This document shows, piece by piece, positions 22,393-32,075 of a stretch of DNA of 64,000 nt. A program made the translations under genes and the position numbers. Below the pieces are notes generated by a model, which was given only the letters and a program-made list of their open reading frames with translations, made no database searches and was not told the DNA's origin. How positions within the stretch are numbered: the first letter of the stretch is position 1; every line of letters begins with the position of its first letter. Location of the stretch: contig OZ038383.1 of assembly GCA_964036045.1 (NCBI GenBank), positions 116,894,431 through 116,958,430 on the forward strand, given 5' to 3'. The DNA comes from Eutreptiella sp. 'Long Island Sound 2002'. Its lineage: Eukaryota; Euglenozoa; Euglenophyceae; Eutreptiales; Eutreptiaceae.

Positions 22393-23427
22393 TCACTCAA
22401 GAAAGGGACACCTCCAGACCCAGTGACGGGTCACCTCACCACGAGCCTTGCAGGTCTTGCACGGGCCGACGGGATCCTCAGTCGTGCGCACCCACTCGTT
22501 TTTGTGAATTTCGAAGAACTCCTCACCGTCGATGATCTTGAAACGCCGACGCATGGCCTTCTTCAGGCGTTTGCCCGCCTCCGACGGGCCCTCCTCCAGC
22601 CGAACATCCGACTCCTTTTGAGATCCAGAGGTTGATGAAGAACCAGACGTTCCCTCGTACCGCTCCTTGTAAGAGGCCGTCGCAGAGAAAACGAGCGTCC
22701 ACAGTGCCTGCACCAGGTTGTGAAACCTCTCAGAGACCTGCGCGGAGTCGGACGCGTCCATGCTGTCAGACCCATCTGGGTGTTTACGGTCGGTCCATGG
22801 CGTGTCGTCCCTCTTGTCCTCGTCAGTGAGGCCCAGCATGATCTCCTTAGCCGCGGCATCGGACATTTTGGGAACCATAGTGACTGTGGAGGCAGGGACG
22901 TTCTCGAACTTGAGCAGTCGCACCAGGAGGAAGAGGGCACGATTAATCCACTAGGGATGGTTGGTAGCCGTGTCCGCATCGTGGATGGCCCTCAGTGACA
23001 ATGCAGGAACCTGCAACTGGTCCTTCGGTGGCGCCTCAGTGATGCTTTGGACCTTGGCGGTAAGGGACTTGATGAGCTGACCCTGGTCCTCCAGCAATTT
23101 AAGGATCGCAGGGTCCACTGGCCCAGGCGCCGGCACTGTCGGAGCTGCGGGGGAAGACTTTTTGAACACCCCAGTGGCGAAGTCCAGCGTGACGTCCTCC
23201 AGGAGCATGTAGCCCACCAAGCGGTCGAGGAACTCGTCCCGAGAACCCGTGAACGAGACGGTGGACGCGAAATTCTTGGCCCAGGCCTCCCCCTCGTCAG
23301 GCATACCCCGGAGTTCACGCATCAGGACCAGCTTGCGGCGCGTCCAGGACTTGGTATCCGCCCCAAGTCGAAAATCTCCATGGGCGTCCCCTTGGATGTA
23401 ATCCGCGAACGACAGTGCATCCTCCAT
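22393..23427 (-). pseudogene. Gag-like ORF with C-terminal zinc-knuckle-like motif
   Basis: One frame of 344 codons from ATG 23427 (MEDALSFADYIQGDAHGDFR), interrupted only by TAG at 22953-22951. The N-terminal part is helical (KLVLMRELRGMPDEGEAW). The second part has an acidic/Ser stretch and a basic block (KRLKKAMRRRFK). It ends in GPCKTCKARGEVTRHWVWRC, a C-x2-C-x8-H-x4-C pattern resembling a Gag zinc knuckle with a longer spacer. Gag would package element RNA in a particle. The frame ends at TGA 22395-22393 and is then open into the recombinase. The TAG looks like an inactivating mutation because the sequence on each side is continuous protein. Confidence 0.6.
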
Positions 23428-23649
23428 TTTTATACTGCTGCTTGGCCACCAATTGAAAATCCACGAAGACAGAAGGAACAGCTCTCAAAGGAGTGGAATC
23501 AGATCAGCTGTTCGGCCTGAGCAGCAAAAGAGACAGAACCTTCGTCTGAAGGCCCTGTTATAGTTTATAAAAATTCTGAATTGAACAGGGCATCACAATG
23601 AACAAAACAAAGTATGGTGTACAACTACTGTTACTGGGGAAACAGCAGG

Positions 23650-25427
23650 TCCCCAAAGGTGCCCAAAGGTGCCCATAAGTCCCCAAGGGCCCCCATAGGC
23701 ACCCATAGGTCCCCATAGGTCCCATATGTCCCCAAACGTCCCCATAGGCCCCTATAGGCCACCATAGGTCCCCATAGGTGCCCATAGGTCCCCATAGGCC
23801 CCCATAGGCCCCCATAGGTCCCCATAGGCCCCCATAGGTCCCCAAAGGTGCCCAAAGGTCTCCATAAGTCCCCAAAGGTCCCCATAGGCGCCCATAGGTC
23901 CCCAAATGTGCCCATAGGTCCCGACAGGCCCCCGTAGTTCCTCATAGGCGCCCATAGGTCCCCAAAGGTGCCCATAGGTCCCCAAACGTCCCCATAGGCC
24001 TCCATGGGCCCCCATAGGTCCCCATGGGCACCCATAGGTCCCCAGAGGTGCCCATAGGTCCCCAAAGGTGCCCAAAGGTCCCCATAAGTCCCCAACGGTG
24101 CCCATAAGCCCCAATAGGTCCCCAAAGGTACCAATAGGCCTCCGTAGGCCCCCATAGGCCCCCGTAGGCCCCCAAAGGTGCCCTCAGGCCCCCATAGGCC
24201 CCCATAGGTCCCCATAGGTCCCCATAGGTCCCCATAGGTCCCCATAGGCCCCCATAGGTCCCCATAGGCCCCCAAAGGTCCCCATAGGTACCCATAGGCC
24301 CCCAAAGGTCCCCATAGGCCCCCACGGGCCCCCATAGGTCCCCATAGGTCCCCATTGGCCCCCAAACGTGCCCATAGGTCCCCAAAGGTCCCCATAGGTC
24401 CCGATAGGCCCCCAAAGGTCCCCATAGGCCCCCAAAGGTCCCCATAGGTCCCCATAGGCCCCCAAAGGTCCCCATAGGCCCCCAAAGGTCCCAATAGGTA
24501 CCCATAGGCGCCCATAGGCCACCATAGGTCCCCATAGGCCCCCATAGGCCCGCATAGATCCCCAAAGGTCCCCAAAGGTCCCCGTAGGTCCCCATAGGTC
24601 CCCATAGGTCCCCAAAGGTCACCATAGGTCCCCATAGGCCCCCATAGGCCCCCATAGGTCCCCAAAGGTCCCCATGGGTCCCCAAAGGTGCCGATAGGTC
24701 CCCATAGGCCCCCAAAGGTCCCCATAGGCCCCCAAAAGCCCCCATAGGCCCCCATAGGTCCCCAACGGCCCCCATAGGCCTCCATAGGCCGCCATAGGCC
24801 CCCATAGAGCCCCATAGGCCCCCTTAGGTCCCCATAGGCCCCCATAGGCCCCCATAGGCCCCCATAGGCCCCCATAGGTCCCCAAAGGCCCCCAAAGGTC
24901 CCCATAGGCCCCCAAAAGCCCCCACAGGCCCCCATAGGTCCCCAACGGCCCCCATAGGCCCCCATAGGCCCCCATAGGCCCCCATAGATCCCCATAGGCC
25001 CCCATAGGTCCCCATAGGCCCCCATAGGCCCCCATAGGCCCCCAAAGGTCCCCATAGGTCCCCAAAGGTCCCCATAGGTCCTCATAGGCCCCCATAGGTC
25101 CCCATAGGCCCCCAAAGGTCCCCATAGGTCCCCATAGGCCCCCAAAGGCCCCCATGGGTCCCCATAGGTCCCCATAGGTCCCCATAGGCCCCCATAGGCC
25201 CCCAAAAGTCCCCATTGGTCCCCAAAGATCCCCATAGGTCCCCATAGGCCCCCAAAGGTCCCCATAGGTCCCCAAAGGTCCCCAAAGGTCCCCATACGTC
25301 CCAGAAGGTCCCCATGGGCCCCCATAGGCCCCCATAGGCCCCCAAAGGTCCCCATAGGTCCCCATGGGCCCCGAAAGGTCCCCATAGGCGCCCATAGGCC
25401 CCCAAAGGTGCCCATAGGTCCCCAAAA
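23650..25427. repeat. Decamer minisatellite, right segment (about 178 units)
   Basis: Near-perfect ten-base phasing of CCCATAGGYC over 1.78 kb. Variants include ATA to AAA, YC to TG or TA, and rare CATGG. Blocks at 24721 and 24901 share the same unusual units (CCCAAAAGCC, then CCCAACGGCC), giving a local 180-bp higher-order period. The minus strand carries GGGG every ten bases. A 594-codon minus-strand frame (M-G-x-Y/F-G-x-L-W-G-P repeated) exists only because three decamers make ten codons and no phase contains a stop. The ATA/AAA variants are spread evenly over the three phases, which argues against coding. Confidence 0.95.
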
Positions 25428-27448
25428 TATTTGACAGATGTATGTCCGTCAAATATTTGGGGTGTCTGAACCCCCAAAATATTTGACGCATGCATGTCCG
25501 TCAAATATTTGACGCAGTTATTTGGGGGGTGTAGACCCCCCAAATATTTGACGGATGTATGTCCGTCAAACATTTGGGGGCTCTAAACCCCCAAAATATT
25601 TGACGGCTGTATGTCCGTCAAATATTTGGCGCATGCCCATGCGTCAGTTATCTGGGGGGTGTAGACCCCAAAAATATTCGACGGATGTATGTCAGTCCAA
25701 CATTTGGGGGGTCTACACCCCCGACATATTTGACGGATGTATGTCCGTCAAATATTTGACGCATGCCCATGCCTCAGTTGTCTGGGGGGTACAGACCCCC
25801 GAAATGTTTGACGGATGTATGTCCGTCAAATATTTAGGGGGTCTACACCCCCAAAATATTTGACGGACATACATCCGTCAAATATTTGGGGGGTCTACAC
25901 CCCCGAAATATTTGATGGATGTATGTCCGTCAAATATTTGACGCATGCTCATGCGTCAGTTATCTAGGGGGTGTAGACCCCCCTAATAATTTACGGATGT
26001 ATGTGCGTCAAACATTTGGGGGGTCTACTCCCCCAAAATATTTGACGGATGTGTGTCCGTCAAACATTTGACGCATGCCCATGTGTCAGTCATCTGGGGG
26101 GTGTAGACCCCCCAAATATTTGAGGGACGTATGTCCGTCAAACATTTGGGGGCTCTACGGCCCCAAAATATTTGACGGATGTATGTCCGTCAAATATTTG
26201 ACGCATGCCCATGCGTCAGTTATCTGGGGGGTGTAGACCCCCCAAATGTTTGACGGATGTATGTCCGTCAAACAGTTGGGGGGTCTACACCCCCAAAACA
26301 TTTGCGGGATGTGTGTCCGTCGAATATTTGACGCATGCCCATGCGTCAGTTATCTGGGGGGTGTAGACCCCCAAAATATTTGACGGATGTATGTCCGTGA
26401 AATATTTAGGGGGTCGACACCCCCAAAATATTTGACGGATGTGGATCCGTCAAATATTTGGGGGCTCTACACCCCCAAAATATTTGACGGATGTATGTCC
26501 GTCAAATATTTGACGCATGCCCATGCGTCAGTTATCGGGGGGGTGTAGACCCCCCAAATATTTGACGGATGTATGTCCATCAAACATTTGGGGGGTCTAC
26601 ACCCCCAAAATATTTGACGGATGTGTTTCCGTCAAATATTTGACGCATGCCCATGCGTCAGTTATCTGGGGGGTGTAGACCCCCCAAACGTTTGACGGAT
26701 ATATGTCCGTCAATCGTTTGGGGGGTCTACGGCCCCAAAATATTTGACGGATGTATGTCCGTCACATATTTGACGCATGCCCATGCGTCAGTTATCTGGG
26801 GGGTGTAGAGCCCCGAAATATTTGACGGATGTATGTCCGTCAAATATTTAGGGTGTCTACACCCCCAAAAATATTTGACGGATGTATGTCCGTCAAATAT
26901 TTGGGGGGTCTACACCCCCAAAATATTTGGCGGATGTATGTCGATCAAATATTTGGGGGGTCTACACCCCCAAAATATTTGACGGATGTATGTCCGTCAA
27001 ATATTTGACGCATGCCCATGCGTCAGTTATTTGGGGGGTGTAGACCCCCCAAATATTTGACGCATGTATGTCCTTCAAACATTTGGGGGGTCTACACCCC
27101 CAAAATACTTGACGGATGTATGTCCGTCAAATATTTGACGCATGCCCATGCGTCAGTTATCTGGGGGGTGTAGACCCCCAAAATATTTGACGGATGTATG
27201 TCCCTGAAATATTTAGGGGGTCTACACCCCCACAATATTTGACGGATGTGGATCCGTCAAATATTTGGGGGCTCTAAACCCCCGAAATATTGGACGGATG
27301 TATGTCCGTCAAATATCTGACGCATGCCCATGCGTCAGTTATCTGGGGGGGTGTAGACCCCCCAAACATTTGACGGACATACATCCGTCAAATATTTTGG
27401 GGGTCTACACCCCCCAAATATTTGATGGACCTACATCCGTCAAATATC
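25428..27448. repeat. Satellite built of palindromes (130-bp unit with 52-bp sub-module)
   Basis: Four hairpin types alternate. Type 1 has arms TTTGACGGA/TCCGTCAAA around TGTATG. Type 2 has GGGGG arms around TCTACA. Type 3 is TGACGCATG-CC-CATGCGTCA. Type 4 is GGGGGGTGTAGACCCCCC. The type-3 core falls at 25631, 25761, 25943, 26073, 26203, 26333, 26515, 26645, 26775, 27010, 27140 and 27322. Spacings are therefore 130 bp, or 182 bp with one extra 52-bp type-1/type-2 module, or 235 bp with two. Small plus-strand ORFs here are artefacts of the repeat. Confidence 0.95.
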
Positions 27449-27910
27449 CACCCCCAAGTGGCTAAATAATTCACGGAGGGACTGTACACCCCTCCCAAGT
27501 GGCTAAATAATTCACGGAGGGACTGTACACCCCTCCCAAGTGGCAAAATGATTCACGGAGGGGCTGTACACCCCTCCCAAGTGGCTAAATAATTCACGGA
27601 GGGATTGTACACCCCTCCCAAGTGGCTAAATAATTCGCGGAGGGATTGTACACCCCTCCCAAGTGGCTAAATAATTCACGGAGGGACTGTACACCCCTCC
27701 CAAGTGGAAAAATAATTCACGGAAGGATTGTACACCCCTCCCAAGTGGCTAAATAATTCACGGAGGGATTGTAAACCCTCCCAAGTGGATAAAAAATTCA
27801 CGGAGGGGGTGTACACCCCTCCAATGTGGATAAATATTCCACAGAGAGAGTGTACACCCCTGCCAAGTGGATAAATAATTCACGGAGGGGGTGTACACCC
27901 CTCCCAAGTG
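27449..27910. repeat. 41-bp tandem repeat A (about 11 units)
   Basis: Units of AAGTGGCTAAATAATTCACG followed by GAGGGACTGTACACCCCTCCC, exactly 41 bp between successive AAGTGG (27456, 27497 and on to 27906). Several units have the near-perfect palindrome GGAGGGGGTGTACACCCCTCC split around TGTACA. It abuts the hairpin satellite without a spacer. Confidence 0.95.
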
Positions 27911-28625
27911 GGGGGTATACAGGTGTCTAATGTGTCTAATGTTCCACTGAGGGGGGTATACAGGTGTCTGATGTGTCTAATGTTCCACCGAGGGGGGTAT
28001 ACAGGTGTCGACTGTGTCTAATGTTCCACTAAGGGGGGTATACAGGTGTGTAATGTGTTTAATGTTCCACTGAGAGGGGTATACAGGTGTCGAATGCGTC
28101 CTAGGTTCCACTGAGGGGGGGTATACAGGTGTCTGATGTGTCTAATGTTCCACTGAGAGGGGTATACAGGTGTCTAATGTGTGTAATGTTCCACTGAGGG
28201 GGGTATACAAGTTTGTAATGCGTCTAATGTTACACTGAGAGGGGTATGCAGGTGTCTAATGTGTCTAATTTTCCACTGAGGGGGGTATACAGGTGTCTAA
28301 TGCATCTAATGTTCCACCGAGAGGGGTATACAGGTGTCGACTGTGTCTAATGTTCCACTGAGGGGGGTATACAGGTGTCAAATGTGTCTAATGTTCCACT
28401 GAGGGGGGTATAGAGGTGTCTAATGCGTTTAATGTTCCACTGAGAGGGGTATACAGGTGTTGAATGTGTCTAATGTTCCAATGAGAGGGGTATACAGGTG
28501 TCTAATGTGTCTAATGTTCCACTGAGGGGGGTATACAGGTTTCTAATGCGTCTAATGTTTCACTGAGGGGGGTATACAGGTGTCAAATGTGTCTAATGTT
28601 CCACTCAGGGGGGTAAACAGGTGTC
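27911..28625. repeat. 41-bp tandem repeat B (about 17 units)
   Basis: Units of GGGGGGTATACAGGTGTC followed by TAATGTGTCTAATGTTCCACTGA. Successive TATAC boxes are 41 bp apart (27916, 27957, and the last, altered, at 28613: 17 periods). Inside each unit TGTCTAATG is duplicated. Its sequence is unrelated to repeat A apart from the G-run and a GTAxAC core, yet the period is identical. Confidence 0.95.
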
Positions 28626-29500
28626 AAGGGGGCGCTTGGGGGAGCGGTGCCCCATCCACCCTCCACCGGAACTAACTAAGGAACGGAGTAACATACCTCC
28701 TATTTTAATTTTTTTGGGGTTCGGACCTTGGTAAGCTGGCGGGGAAGGACTCTAATAGAAAAGAAAACCTGAAAAAGAAAAACAGGCATACTCTCCCTAA
28801 GCTCAACCACACAAGCAGGGAAATGACAGGGTGGAAGGGAGGGAGGGAGGGGAGGGAGGGAGGGAGGGAGGGAGGGAGGCTCTCTTGGGCGGCCGTAGGG
28901 GCGTTGTTGTGCTGTGTTGTGCTGTAATATGCTGTGCTATGCTGTATGTTGTGTTGTGCTGTGGAGTCCTGTGATGTGCTATGATGTGTTGTGCTGTGCC
29001 GTGCTGTGCTGTGCCGTGCTCGAAACCCACTACCCCCCCTCTCCACAGTTCCGGCCCAACCCCATGAGCCCCCACCCACCCACCCCACGAGCAAAACTGA
29101 CCCGATTAGCTCAAGTGAGGTTGCTTGGGCCAGGCATCAGGATTCTGTTCCCACTTGTCTTAAGTCACAAATGAGCCCCCCGATCAATTTGAGTCAGAGA
29201 GATGGGGTGGGGTGGGGTGGGGGGGGGGGGGGGGCGTACCATCATTGAAGGGGTTGCAAGCACCGTTTGGGTTTCAGACGCTAGGGTCGAGACCACAACC
29301 CACTTCTACACCTGAAGGGTGGTGACAATGGGACAAGTCTGATATTGGGGGGGACACGGGGGGGGGGGGGCGAAGTCTGACAGCGGGGGGGGGGGGGGGT
29401 TAGAAGAGGTGTTGGGGTGGGGGGGGGGGGGTGGAGATGATGGTCCATAAAAGTCTGATGTCTGATGTCTGATAGCCGACTAGATCGCTCTACACAATCC
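28626..29500. repeat. Simple-sequence and G-run region
   Basis: Contains a GGGA tract (28832-28880), a degenerate TGCTG/TGTGC pentamer tract (28908-29024) and several poly-G blocks (about 29218-29234, 29358-29371, 29385-29399 and 29416-29431) separated by short unique sequence. No coding sequence supported. Confidence 0.8.
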
Positions 29501-31240
29501 TGGGATGAACACGACCTCAGTAATGCGTTTTCTTAAGTGTGTTTCGACCGGTGTGAACGTAGCACACTAGATAATGACCAGACCCGTATCAGTCTTGTCA
29601 CAAACAGGCTTAGCAGCTGTAACAATGTCTGCAACCGGTCATATATTGCCTCTTTGCATGGAGGTGCCTTAATTGTCGCTGGCCAAGGTAGCAAGGGCTT
29701 CTCTTCAGACCAGGTCCAGCTACCATAAGCTACCTTTAGGTGGGACGCAATTGCACATTGCCCTTTGGCCATTTCGATAGTGCCAAGTGTATATGCAAAT
29801 AAGTTGGGTAACACAAGGATATGCATAGTGCATTATTCCAACAAAACAAAAGCCGGCCGAAACTTCGGCCAAGTATGTCGAATAATAAGAATATAGATGC
29901 CTCTTTAACGGTAACATACCTCTGCTAATGTCAACAAGGCCATTGGCAACCACATCAAGATGGAGTATGCGCCAGGACCACATCTGGGTGGCGTGCAAAA
30001 AAACAACAACCGTACAATTTGAAATTAAATCGGGTGAGTGGGGATCACCTCCTGACCTATAACACCTCAAGTTATCAAACCATATACAAACTTGGTGGCG
30101 GTGCATGGTGTTACACAGAGTATGTGCTGCAAGTCCTGCACACTGGTAAATGGACTCCTACTTAGTGTTGCACTGGCCAAGGATCCCTACCTTGCGGCAT
30201 TGCCAACATGACATGATCCCCCAATTGTATCCCAAAGTTAGAGTACGGGACGGCCATACGGCGCAGAAGGTAGTAGGGGGCATGGAGCTACTGCAAAAAT
30301 GTCCGGTACCATCGTGGAGGCTTCTTCTAGGCGCTTACTACCTTTGCACCTACCTAAAGGGCTTACACGAAATGCTCTACGTGGTGGAAATCTTCAAAAG
30401 CTTCTGCAAATGTGCCTCTCATTGCGGAAGAATCGCAAAAGGACCTGAAGACACCAGCCACTGCGGCATGTACAACATTTATGGTAATAGCAGAAGACAT
30501 TAAGGCTTTATAAGGACAAGAGTGCGGCTTTGTAGGACAATAAATTGTAATAGTCCTAACCCATAGCAATTGCAAGGGGGCAGAAAGTTCAACTAGATGT
30601 ATTCGATGGCAAAACAAGTGGTACTATGTGGAAGAATGGCAAAAGCCGGGCGAAATTGCGGCCACCTCTGATAAAATGCCAATTAGGATGGTATGAAGTG
30701 TGCTTGGTAAAGAAACCCTGGGCGAAATTTGGGCCAGCCCGAAAAACAAGAGAAATAGGTAGACCCAAATGACATGAAACTCCAAAGCTGGCCCAAAATT
30801 CGGCGATAAGTGTTCAAAAGTGTATATGCACATGCCTATTTCCAATTGAACCACAAAGCTCGGTGAAAAATCAGCCAGCTCCGAAAAAACAGTAAATGTG
30901 ATACATTACATGAAGGGGATACCTAAGGCTATCTCATCACCACCTATTTCAATCAGTGTCACACAACACGGGTAACAAAAAAAGCACACATACGTTGAAT
31001 AGCATACTTCAATTGAACATGCACAATGTCGTCAAATTGTGCATATACCTCGTCCTAGAGGGCGGGTAGGTTGTGGCACCTGAGTGTATAGGCCTGCATT
31101 GCTGATGTCGTGAGCAAAGCCATGGCGGGAGCCGTGATACGTGACGGCTCCTGTCCTGACCAAATACTCCCAAAATGCTCCTCCAAGGTGTTGAAAACAA
31201 TCGAAATCTTTAATGCCCATTGTAGTTTTGTCTTATGAAT
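29501..31240 (-). pseudogene. Weak decayed coding remnants with palindromic insertions
   Basis: Minus-strand stretches such as 30617-30363 (AITINVVHAAVAGVFRSFCD) and 30106-29990 (DLISNCTVVVFLHATQMWSW) look like protein but are broken by many stops. A GTATGT donor-like site near 29929 begins a segment holding TTGGCCGAAGTTTCGGCC. Similar palindromes occur near 30642, 30720, 30788 and 30858. The region may be an intron-bearing gene in decay. No family recognised, and the coding call is weak. Confidence 0.25.
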
Positions 31241-31732
31241 AATGGGAATAAGACCTTGCGGGCAGCACTTGTCACATGTCGCTCAAACACGAAGAACAGA
31301 GTTTTGAAATGGGACCCGAAAATTTTGCCATTCCCTGCATTGCGAGTAAAAATGCTGTAAATTTTCTAGCCAACATGGTAGGCAATCACTCCTGAAAATC
31401 CCTAGGGACGGATAAACATCGGAAGCGATTTTCCGACCGAAATCCCAACTTAAATCCCAACCGAAACTCCAACCGAAACTCGGACCAAAATTGGGAGCAG
31501 CCCTTCCGAGATCCCTACAGACGGAAAAACATCCAAAGCGTTTTCGGATGGAATTGCCATCCCAAAATGCTACGCATGACAAAACAAAAGCCCCCCCCCC
31601 CCCCCCGAACGCGCATTGATTTTGAACAAACGCCACCCCCCCCCCCCCCACCCGCACCCTTGGAGACCCACCGATACATATTCCATTGTCTACAAAGGGG
31701 ACGCTTCTGTCCGGAAGCGCTCCGCGCGGCAC

Positions 31733-31900
31733 AATACGTGTTGCGCGTGTTCCTTCATTACACGCAGCACGCGCAGCATGTGCACGACGCAAACAACACA
31801 CGCATAACGCGCACAACGCGCAAAACGCGCAGCACGGCGTTCTAGAGGCAGACTTAGAAGCAGACTTCCGGCACGCGCAAAACGCGTAGCACACGGAGCA
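31733..31900 (-). repeat. Introner-like repeat, copy 1
   Basis: Plus-strand reading shows AACGCGCAAAACGCGCAG units, a middle TTCTAGAGGCAGACTTAGAAG, then ACGCGCAAAACGCGTAGCAC. The same three-part structure occurs in copies 2-8. No exon can be assigned beside it. Confidence 0.6.
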
Positions 31901-32075
31901 GGTCACTATTGCACACGCGCGCACTTTTGGGGGGCTGCGTCCTCACAGTTTGGGTATCCAGCCTACGCGATTGTCCACCAGGGTCCGCACTACTCCCATG
32001 GGTAGGGATGGCAGAGGCTTGGCGGCCATGAAGTCCACGACTCCACCACGCCCGTCCTCCACCACCTTCGCCTTC

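Larger units (their letters stand above)
18961..23649 (-). mobile_element. DIRS-like tyrosine-recombinase retrotransposon inserted in a minisatellite
   Basis: On the minus strand, in order: gag-like ORF (23427-22393), tyrosine recombinase (22362-20767), then RT and RNase H (about 20440-19042). Both flanks are the same decamer array, so the edges are visible at about 18961 and 23640-23650. Near the ends lies a nine-base inverted pair, AGTTGTACA at 18960-18968 and TGTACAACT at 23618-23626. RT plus a tyrosine recombinase instead of a DDE integrase defines the DIRS order, whose members replicate through a circular intermediate and usually leave no target-site duplication. No methyltransferase domain was seen. 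The order gag-recombinase-RT is not the usual gag-RT-recombinase. The copy is inactive: nonsense codons in gag and RNase H, two frame breaks around RT. Confidence 0.8.

Noticed and set aside
23631-25415. 594-codon minus-strand ORF (M-G-x-Y-G-x-L-W-G-P repeats) as a structural protein gene
   Set aside because: The decamer has no stop in any phase, so long ORFs are automatic. Variants show no codon-phase bias and no start or splice context is seen.
25428-27448. CRISPR array
   Set aside because: Spacer-like parts are themselves conserved palindromes, units are 130/182 bp, and the surroundings are eukaryotic.
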